Source: DATAWZ01 sp036266975 (lineage in GTDB: Bacteria; Actinomycetota; Thermoleophilia; Solirubrobacterales; Solirubrobacteraceae). Taken from it: DNA of 9,039 bases. The notes under the pieces were generated by a model that did not search any database, was not told where the DNA came from, and worked only from the letters and a program-made list of their open reading frames with translations. Positions 1-5,206 of the stretch are shown here, piece by piece. The translations under genes and the position numbers were made by a program. The stretch spans positions 1-9,039 of the forward strand of contig DATAWZ010000226.1 in the NCBI GenBank assembly GCA_036266975.1. Direction: 5' to 3'. Position 1 is the first letter of the stretch; every line of letters begins with the position of its first letter.

Positions 1-34
1 CTGCAAATCCGCTCCCGCTTCGCGGCTGCAAATC
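1..34. repeat. 9-bp direct repeat CTGCAAATC at the window edge
   Basis: CTGCAAATC occurs at 1-9 and again at 26-34, a 25-base period, with a GC-rich spacer that contains a small CCGC/GCGG dyad (9-12 with 22-25). The first copy begins at base 1, so further copies may lie outside the window. No coding frame here has convincing protein features. The function is unknown; it could be part of an intergenic repeat family or chance. Confidence 0.4.
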
Positions 35-53
35 TTCGCCTGGCGGCGTCCTC

Positions 54-86
54 GGAAGCCGGAATAGCGCTGCTGTTCCGGCTCCC
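54..86. other. Intergenic inverted repeat (hairpin)
   Basis: AGCCGGAA (57-64) pairs perfectly with TTCCGGCT (76-83) around an 11-base loop. After one A-C mismatch the stem extends by two more G-C pairs (54-55 with 85-86). No T-run follows on either strand, so it is not a textbook intrinsic terminator. It could end transcription of a gene left of the window or be part of a structured intergenic element. Two weaker dyads follow: TCGATT/AATCGA at 103-108 and 119-124, and CCGG-ATTTA-CCGG at 128-140. I see no gene in 1-210. Confidence 0.4.
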
Positions 87-200
87 TGCGTCCTGGCCAT
101 GCTCGATTTTCGCTCGCGAATCGACGACCGGATTTACCGGAGGCACCACTAGGACCGATCGACGGGCGCCGCGCCGCTAAGTTCGAGGCGGCGACCAGCG

Positions 201-206
201 AGGAGG
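201..206 (+). promoter_or_regulatory. Ribosome binding site of the oxidoreductase gene
   Basis: A perfect AGGAGG Shine-Dalgarno core sits 4 bases before the ATG at 211. The spacing is short but workable, and it supports 211 as the start rather than a codon further inside. Confidence 0.75.
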
Positions 207-210
207 CGAC

Positions 211-1128
211 ATGAGAGCAGTGCGGTTTGATCGCTACGGCGGAGTCGAGGTGCTCGAGGTGCGCGACGTCGAGGATCCGGTCGCGGGGCCGGAGCGCGTG
301 GTCGTCGCGGTCAAGGCGGCCGGGATCAACCCGGGCGAGATGGCGATCCGCGAGGGCTTCCTGCGCGACCGCTTCCCGGCGACCTTCCCCTCTGGCCAGG
401 GCACCGACCTGGCCGGCCTGGTCAAGGAGGTCGGCGAGGGCGTGAGCACGTTCGCCCCCGGCGACGAGGTGCTCGGGTGGACCGAGGAGCGCGCGAGCCA
501 GGCCGAACGCGTCTCGGTGCCCGCCGAGCAGCTCACGGCCAAGCCGGCGGCGCTGCCCTGGGAGGTCGCCGGGTCGATGTTCGTCGTCGCCTTCGCCGCC
601 TACGCTTCGGTCGACGCCGTCGCCCCGCAGCCCGGCGAGACCGTCGTCGTCTCCGGCGCGGCGGGCGGGGTCGGCTCGGTCGCGGTCCAGCTCGCGCGCC
701 GCACCGGCGCGACGGTCATCGGGCTCGCCGGCGAGCACAACCACGAATGGCTCAGAGGCCGCGGGATCGTCCCGGTGCGCTACGGGGACGGGCAGGAGGA
801 GCGGATCCGCGAGGCGAGCGGCGGCAGCGTCGACGCGTTCATCGACACCTTCGGCGACGGCTACGTCGACCTGGCGATCGAGCTGGGCGTCGCGCCGGCC
901 CGGATCAACACGATCATCGACTTCGAGGCGGTCGAGCGGCTCGGCGTCCAGGGCGCGGGCACGCACTCGATCGCCACCGCGGACAAGCTCGCCCAGCTCG
1001 CCCAGCTCGCCGCCGACGGGGACCTGGAGATCCCGATCGCCCGAACCTATCCCCTCGAGCAGGTGCAGGACGCGTTCCGTCAGCTGGCCGAGCGCCGCAC
1101 GCACGGGAAGATCGTCCTGGTCCCCTGA
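211..1128 (+). CDS. NADP-dependent medium-chain oxidoreductase (zinc-less quinone reductase type)
   Basis: A 305-residue medium-chain dehydrogenase/reductase. Residues 1 to about 115 form the GroES-like substrate domain, with the typical opening MRAVRFDRYGG and the family signature AAGINPGE near 36-43. The Rossmann domain follows, with the nucleotide-binding AAGGVG at 150-155. The C-terminal YPLEQVQDAFRQLAERRTHGKIVL is the usual end of this family. The catalytic- and structural-zinc cysteine clusters of alcohol dehydrogenases are absent, which places it with the NADPH:quinone oxidoreductase/enoyl-reductase branch. Length is slightly short for the family (usually 305-330) but the protein looks complete. 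The substrate cannot be told from sequence. It stands alone on the plus strand and converges on the lipoprotein gene, 27 bases away, so it is probably its own transcript rather than part of the downstream operon. Confidence 0.9.
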   Translation: MRAVRFDRYGGVEVLEVRDVEDPVAGPERVVVAVKAAGINPGEMAIREGFLRDRFPATFPSGQGTDLAGLVKEVGEGVSTFAPGDEVLGWTEERASQAERVSVPAEQLTAKPAALPWEVAGSMFVVAFAAYASVDAVAPQPGETVVVSGAAGGVGSVAVQLARRTGATVIGLAGEHNHEWLRGRGIVPVRYGDGQEERIREASGGSVDAFIDTFGDGYVDLAIELGVAPARINTIIDFEAVERLGVQGAGTHSIATADKLAQLAQLAADGDLEIPIARTYPLEQVQDAFRQLAERRTHGKIVLVP

Positions 1129-1148
1129 CGGCCCCGGTCAGCGGGCCG

Positions 1149-1165
1149 CGAGCGCTCAGCGCTCG
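1149..1165. terminator. Hairpin at the convergent gene ends, possible bidirectional terminator
   Basis: CGAGCGC (1149-1155) pairs perfectly with GCGCTCG (1159-1165) around a three-base loop. The loop 1156-1158 is exactly the TGA stop of the minus-strand lipoprotein gene. A second weak stem, GGCCC/GGGCC, lies at 1130-1134 and 1143-1147. No T-tract follows on either strand, so termination is inferred only from position between two converging genes. Confidence 0.35.
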
Positions 1166-1926
1166 AGCGAGGCGATGTCGAGCGCGCCGGCCGGCGCGGT
1201 GATCCCGAGCGGCCGGTCGTAGGCCGAGAACGACAGCTCGTCGCCGGCCTGCGAGAGCAGCGCGCTGCCCTGACCGCAGAAGTTGCTCGGCCCCCCGGCG
1301 CGCTGGCTGGCGGTCGCGACGGCGTGCAGCACCACCGGCGGGCCGGCGGCCGCGATGTCGTAGCGCGAGGTGGTGCCACCCGGACGGGTGCCCCCATCGA
1401 GAAGCACCACCGCCGGCTGCCCGGCGACCGTCGCCGTGCCCGCCGTGCGCAGCGGACCCGGGTCCTCGACGAGACAGCGCGCCAGGGTGGCGCCGCTGAG
1501 CAGCGTCGTCAGCGAGCCCAGGCTGGCGTTCTCCGCCGCGGGCTCCTTGACCCAGCGCCCGGCGATCAGGGCGACCGCCGACGCGGGAACGCCCTGCTGG
1601 GCGTAGAACGCGGCGTTGCCGTTGGCGTAGGCGGCGCCGCCCACGCGGACGATCTGCGTGTCGAGCCCGGGCTGGCGCAGGCTGAGGCTGAAGCTCGACG
1701 ACCCCTGGTAGGCCAGGTTCACCGAGGTGCGCACGGCGTCGATCGAGATCTCGCCCGTGAGGCGATAGCTGCGGGCCCGACGCATCGTGCTGACTGCGTC
1801 CGCGAGCACCGCGGCCGCCGGCTTGGCCGCCTCGCCGTTTCCACTCGAGCGATGCGAGCTCCCGCAGCCCGCGAGCGCCACGGCGAGCGCGGCCGGCGCG
1901 ACCCACCACCATCCCCGCCCGGTCAT
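1156..1926 (-). CDS. Secreted lipoprotein, possibly LppX/LprG-like
   Basis: About 256 residues. The N-terminus is a clear lipoprotein signal: MTGRGWWW, a hydrophobic run, then the lipobox L-A-G-C with the lipidated Cys at residue 21, followed by a Ser/Gly-rich linker. The mature part begins with an Ala-rich helix (AAVLADAVSTMRRARSYRLTGEI) and continues as a beta-rich region. That pattern resembles the LppX/LprAFG or LolA-like half-barrel lipoproteins of actinobacteria; this is a fold-level inference and I cannot name a ligand. I place the start at 1926 rather than 1965, because 1926 puts the Arg and signal helix correctly and because this ATG overlaps the stop of the regulator gene (ATGA, 1923-1926), implying translational coupling. 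Two cysteines in the mature part could form a disulfide outside the membrane. It is expected to be anchored on the outer face of the cytoplasmic membrane. Confidence 0.8.
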   Translation of the reverse strand: MTGRGWWWVAPAALAVALAGCGSSHRSSGNGEAAKPAAAVLADAVSTMRRARSYRLTGEISIDAVRTSVNLAYQGSSSFSLSLRQPGLDTQIVRVGGAAYANGNAAFYAQQGVPASAVALIAGRWVKEPAAENASLGSLTTLLSGATLARCLVEDPGPLRTAGTATVAGQPAVVLLDGGTRPGGTTSRYDIAAAGPPVVLHAVATASQRAGGPSNFCGQGSALLSQAGDELSFSAYDRPLGITAPAGALDIASLER

Positions 1927-2660
1927 GACGCACCGCCCGCGCCGTCTTGGCCGACGAGCGTGCACAGGAAACTCTGCGAGCGCGTCCGGTGCTGCTCAAG
2001 CAGCCGCAGCGCGCGCTCGGGCTCGCGGCGCTCGAGCGCGTCGAGGATCCGCGCGTGCTCGTCGAGGATCTCCCCCGGCAGGTGCCGCTCGGGGTTCTGC
2101 AGCCACATGCGCCGGTAGGAGAGCACGCGGTAGGGGTCGACGGTGTCCCACAGCTGGGCGACGAACCGGCGCAGCCACGAGTTCGGGCAGCGATCGAAGA
2201 TCTCGAAGTGAAAGCGCCGGTTGGCGGCGATCATCTCGACGGGGTCGGTCTCCGCGACGGCCCGCGCCTGGTCGCGCAGGTGGCCCTGCATCGCGGCGAG
2301 GTGCTCGTCGGTGAGCGCCGGCAGCGCGTCGACCTCGGCCTGGCGCTCGAGCAGCTGCCGGACCGCGTAGATCTCGGCGATCGCGCTCGTGGCCAGCTCG
2401 GTCACGAAGTAGCCGCGCTGCGGGTGATAGGTGACGACCCCTTCGCTCGCGAGCGTCTTGAGCGCCTCGCGGATGGGGATCAGGCTGATCCCCAGCTGCT
2501 GCGCGGACGCCTCCTGGCGGATGCGGCTCCCGGGGGCGAGGTCGCCCCGGACGATCGCGTCGCGCAGCTCGGCGGCCGCGATCGCCTGCGCGGTTCGGGG
2601 CAGGAGGCTGGGCTGGAGGGGCACCGCCGACGAGCATACCGGAGTCCCCGCATAATACAT
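1923..2660 (-). CDS. GntR-family transcriptional regulator, FCD (FadR-like) subfamily
   Basis: About 245 residues from the ATG at 2660. A winged helix-turn-helix occupies roughly residues 20-85: RDAIVRGDLAPGSRIRQE, the recognition-helix segment SLIPIREALKTLASEG, and the wing PQRGYFV. The FCD effector domain follows (about 90-225), with the metal-site motifs NRRFHFEIF and DEHARILDALERRE that bind a metal and usually a carboxylate ligand. FCD regulators generally repress catabolic operons for organic acids or sugar acids. It is divergent from the lyase/hydratase operon, and an AT-rich dyad lies between them, so control of that operon plus self-control is likely. The start is uncertain: upstream ATGs at 2717, 2687 and 2684 and an internal GTG at 2624 share the frame, and none has a strong ribosome site. 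Its stop overlaps the start of the lipoprotein gene. Confidence 0.88.
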   Translation of the reverse strand: MYYAGTPVCSSAVPLQPSLLPRTAQAIAAAELRDAIVRGDLAPGSRIRQEASAQQLGISLIPIREALKTLASEGVVTYHPQRGYFVTELATSAIAEIYAVRQLLERQAEVDALPALTDEHLAAMQGHLRDQARAVAETDPVEMIAANRRFHFEIFDRCPNSWLRRFVAQLWDTVDPYRVLSYRRMWLQNPERHLPGEILDEHARILDALERREPERALRLLEQHRTRSQSFLCTLVGQDGAGGAS

Positions 2661-2677
2661 TGATATTATAATATTCT
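2651..2677. promoter_or_regulatory. AT-rich divergent promoter/operator island
   Basis: 23 of 27 bases are A or T, in a window that is otherwise extremely GC-rich. It contains a perfect 12-base palindrome, ATATTATAATAT (2663-2674), and an overlapping dyad, ATAATA (2652-2657) with TATTAT (2664-2669). The palindrome carries a consensus TATAAT -10 hexamer on both strands (2667-2672 plus; 2670-2665 minus). No good -35 hexamer is visible on either side. The position between a GntR regulator and the divergent operon suggests the operator of that regulator overlapping both promoters. The two dyads are alternative candidates for the binding site. Confidence 0.6.
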
Positions 2678-2770
2678 CCCACATCATCCGCCAGAGACGG
2701 AGGACCGAAGGGACCATCCGATGTGCGCACTCCTTCAGGCCACCCCCGCGACCACGAACGCGGGCACCCG

Positions 2771-3423
2771 ATGACCGGCGCCGCGCGCCTGCGCGAGCTG
2801 CTTGCCGGCGACGAGCTGATCATCGCGCCCGGCGTCTTCGACGGCATCTCGGCCACGCTCGTCGTCCAGCTCGGGTTCTCGGCCGGGGCGTCTGCGCGTC
2901 CGCCTACGGCCTTCCGGACCCACCTCTCGGGCAAGGAGGTCATCAGCACCGAGCGCTTCGGCCTGGCCCTGCAGCCGCGCTCGAGGCGCGCCAGGACCCC
3001 GACACGGTGATCATCGCCCGCACCGACGCCCGGGCGCCGCTCGGGATCGACGAGGCGATCGACCGCGCCCAGCGCTAGGCGGCGATCGGCGCCGACGTGC
3101 TGTTCGTGGAGGCGCCGCAGAGCGTGCCCGAGATCGAGCGGATCGCCGCCGAGGTCAAGGCGCCCCTGCTGCTCAACATCGTCCCCGGCGGCCTGACCCC
3201 GGTGGTCGATCACGCGCGCCTGGCCGAGCTGGGGTACCGGATCGTCATCCACCCGGGCGTCGGTCTCGGCGCCGTCGTCGGCGCCCTGGTGCCCGCCTAC
3301 CAGGCGCTGCGCGGCCGGACCCCAGCGTTCGCCGGCACGTTCGAGCCCAAGGAGTTCTTCGACCTGTTCGGCCTGAGCGAATGGAACGCGCTCGGCCAGC
3401 GCTACTCGCGCGAGGGGGAGTGA
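2771..3423 (+). pseudogene. Isocitrate lyase/PEP mutase-family lyase, broken
   Basis: Family members cleave a C-C bond in 2-hydroxy or branched carboxylates (methylisocitrate, dimethylmalate and similar) or act on phosphonopyruvate. Recognisable blocks appear in order. The N-terminus ARLRELLAGDELIIAPGVFDG is in frame from 2771. GVCASAYGLPD is in the next frame (2887-2919). HLSGKEVISTERF returns to the first frame (2921-2959). LEARQDPDTVIIARTDARAPLG, then GADVLFVEAP and LLLNIVPGG, run in the second frame to the stop at 3421. Lesions: a small deletion near 2884-2888; a deletion of about 65 codons near 2918-2922; a one-base loss within about 2958-2972; and TAG at 3076-3078 where Tyr is expected. 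The large deletion removes the DADTGYG, EDQ and KRCGH catalytic and metal-binding region, so repairing the frame alone would not restore function. It spans about 217 codons against roughly 285 in the family. The start has only a weak ribosome site. Confidence 0.85.
3417..3420 (+). promoter_or_regulatory. Ribosome binding site deciding the GTG start of the hydratase large subunit
   Basis: GGAG at the end of a G-run lies inside the last codons of the lyase gene, 8 bases before the GTG at 3429. The in-frame ATGs at 3435 and 3441 would be 14 and 20 bases away, so GTG is favoured. Confidence 0.55.
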
Positions 3424-4157
3424 TCGCCGTGGCCATGACGATGATCGAGAAGATCCTCGCCCGCGCCGCGGGCCGCGACCACGTGCAGGTCGGCGAGTTG
3501 GTCGTCTGCGAGGTCGACATGACCGTGCTGATCGACCTGCAGTCCGCGACGATGTGGGCCTCGCCGACGCGGATCGCCGACGCCGACCGGCTCGCGGTGA
3601 TCATGGACCACGCGGTCCCGGCGCCCACGATCGCCGACGCCGACGGCGGCGTCCGGGCCCGCGCGTTCGTGCAGCAGCACGCGAGCAAGCGCTTCTTCGA
3701 CGTCGGCCGCCACGGCATCTGCCATCAGGTCATCGCCGAGAACGGCCTGGCCCGTCCCGGCGAGATCCTCACCTGCAGCGACTCGCACACCTGTGCCGGC
3801 GGCGCCTACAACAACGCCGCGCGCGGCCTGGGCCCGGCCGAGGTGTACTCGATCATGTGCACGGGCAAGACCTGGTTCCAGATCGCGCCCACGGTGCGCT
3901 ACGAGCTGCTCGGCGAGCGCCCGGCGGTCATCACCGGCAGGGACATCTTCCTGCACATCGCGGGCACCTACGGCGACGCGACCAACCACAACCTCGAGTT
4001 CGGCGGCGACGGGCTGGCCGCGGTCCCGATGAGCGACCGCCGCACGATCGCCACTCAGGGCGCGGAGATCTCCGCCGACTTCACCACGTTCCCGGCCGAT
4101 GAACGCTGCCGCGAGTTCATCGGCGCCCACTCCGACGACCGCGCCTACGAGCCGGCC

Positions 4158-4178
4158 GACCCCGACCCCGACCCCGAC
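4158..4178 (+). repeat. Tandem GACCCC hexamer, 3.5 copies
   Basis: Three GACCCC units plus a final GAC lie in frame inside the large-subunit gene and encode alternating Asp-Pro. They fall in the linker before the segment VREVDLSTLEP, where related proteins vary in length. Changes in copy number would keep the frame. The first frameshift lies about 13 bases downstream. Confidence 0.7.
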
Positions 4179-4667
4179 GCGCGCTACCGTGGCGGTCCGC
4201 GAGGTCGACCTGTCCACGCTCGAGCCCCAGGTCGCCCGCCCGGGCGGGGTGGCGCACAACGCGCTGCCGGTCTCGCAGATCGAGCGCCGGCGGGTCGACC
4301 AGTGCTTCATCGGCTCGTGCGCCAACGGGCAGCTGGAGGACGTGCGCATCGCCGCCGAGTTGCTCGCCGGCCGCCGGGTCGCCCGGGGGGTCCGGCTGAT
4401 CGTCACGCCCGCGTCCCAGGGGTCTACACCGAGGCGATCCGCCGCGGCTACCTGGAGGCGATCGCCGAATCCGGGGCGATCGTCACCAACTCCACCTGCG
4501 GGGCGTGCTTCGGCTACCACATGGGCCTGCTCGGGCCGGCGAGGTCTGCCTGACCGCGAGCACCCGCAACTTCAAGGGCCGGATGGGCAGCCCGGACGCC
4601 GAGATCTACATGGCCTCGCCCTACACCGTGGCCGCCTCCGCGATCGCCGGCCACGTCATCGATCCGC

Positions 4668-4673
4668 GGGAGG
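4668..4673 (+). promoter_or_regulatory. Ribosome binding site of the small subunit gene
   Basis: GGGAGG, 7 bases before the ATG at 4681, is a strong and well-spaced site. It fixes the start at 4681 even though the same frame is open back to 4099, and it would allow expression independent of the broken gene upstream. Confidence 0.8.
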
Positions 4674-4680
4674 TGTCCTC

Positions 4681-5193
4681 ATGAGCGAGGTCATCCAAGG
4701 GCGCGCGTGGGTGTTCGGCCACTCGGTCGACACCGACAACATGTACCCGGGCTTCGCGATGAGGCTGCCGATCGAGCAGGCCGCCACGCACGTCTTCTAC
4801 GACCTGCGCCCGGGCTGGAGCGACGAGGTCGCACCCGGGGACATCGTGATCGCCGGGCGCAACTTCGGCCTGGGCTCCAGCCGACCGGTCGCCCAGCTCT
4901 TCCGCCGGCTGGGCGTCGCGGCGCTCGTCGCCGACGAGTTCAACTCGCTGTTCCTGCGCAACAGCATCAACTTCGGCCTGCCCGCGGTGAGGATCCCCGG
5001 CGTCAGCGCCGCGTTCGCCGACCGCGACGAGGTCGTCCTCGACGTGCGCGCGGCGAGCATCGAGCGCCCGAGCGACGCAACCCGGCTGACCGGCTCGCCG
5101 CTGCCGGACTTCGTGCTGGAGATCCTCGCCCAGGGCGGACTGATGGCCAAGCTCGCCGCCGACGGTTACCTCCCCGCCGCGCCCGGTCGATAA
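4681..5193 (+). CDS. LeuD-like hydro-lyase small subunit
   Basis: A 170-residue swivelling-domain subunit that would pair with the large subunit upstream to move water across a C-C bond in a hydroxy-dicarboxylate. Motifs: VDTDNMYPGF (16-25), the substrate-recognition loop region of this family; GRNFGLGSSR (59-68), the conserved active-site Ser-Ser-Arg signature; and DEFNSLFLRNSINFGLPAV (85-103). The length fits the short, archaeal-type LeuD/HacB/DmdB class rather than the roughly 200-residue E. coli-type LeuD. No lesion is visible. The ATG overlaps the stop of the large-subunit gene (ATGA, 4681-4684), typical of coupled subunits made in equal amounts. With the partner gene out of frame it may be an orphan as sequenced. 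The substrate is not determined: dimethylmaleate, methylisocitrate-type and isopropylmalate substrates are all possible. Confidence 0.85.
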   Translation: MSEVIQGRAWVFGHSVDTDNMYPGFAMRLPIEQAATHVFYDLRPGWSDEVAPGDIVIAGRNFGLGSSRPVAQLFRRLGVAALVADEFNSLFLRNSINFGLPAVRIPGVSAAFADRDEVVLDVRAASIERPSDATRLTGSPLPDFVLEILAQGGLMAKLAADGYLPAAPGR

Positions 5194-5206
5194 CAATCAG
5201 GCAGCG

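Larger units (their letters stand above)
3429..4684 (+). pseudogene. LeuC-like aconitase-superfamily hydro-lyase large subunit, frameshifted
   Basis: This is the large, 4Fe-4S-carrying subunit of a two-subunit (de)hydratase of the 3-isopropylmalate dehydratase/homoaconitase/dimethylmaleate hydratase group. Blocks seen: CSDSHTCAGGAYNNAARGLG, ATNHNLEFGG, the Fe-S ligand Cys in CFIGSCANGQLED, and the Cys pair in NSTCGACFGYHMG. All three cluster cysteines survive, but in different frames. Three single-base changes break it: an extra G near 4191-4192, a missing G in the run at 4419-4422 (TPASQG-VYTEA expected), and a missing G at 4538-4539 (LLGP-GEVCLTAS expected). Correcting them gives 418 residues, the normal family length, ending DPREVSS with a TGA at 4682-4684 that overlaps the small-subunit ATG. 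As written, translation from 3429 stops at 4553 after losing frame at about residue 254. All three changes are in G-runs, so sequencing error is a real alternative to decay. The sequence diverges enough from true LeuC that leucine synthesis is not assumed. Confidence 0.85.

Noticed and set aside
1..34. Possible CRISPR array start
   Set aside because: There are only two 9-base copies, the spacer is short, and no further units follow; this does not meet array structure.
914..1999. Long minus-strand frame over the oxidoreductase end and the lipoprotein gene
   Set aside because: It is out of frame with the lipoprotein, which has a proper lipobox and beta-rich mature domain; this frame is Arg/Gly-rich and motif-free.
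3381..3428. Start of the large subunit upstream at ATG 3381
   Set aside because: This would overlap the conserved lyase C-terminus (SEWNALGQRYSREGE) by over 40 bases, whereas GTG 3429 has a GGAG at ideal spacing and begins right at the family N-terminus (TMIEKILARAAG).
4189..4540. Programmed ribosomal frameshifting in the large-subunit gene
   Set aside because: Three separate shifts, one +1 and two of the opposite kind, would be needed in one message, and there is no slippery heptamer or clear stimulatory structure. Decay or read error is simpler.
4099..5193. A 364-residue open frame that would fuse part of the large subunit to the small subunit
   Set aside because: Only 4195 to about 4420 of the upstream part is in the correct large-subunit frame; the stretch 4423-4680 is out of frame. 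The strong ribosome site and ATGA overlap put the small-subunit start at 4681.
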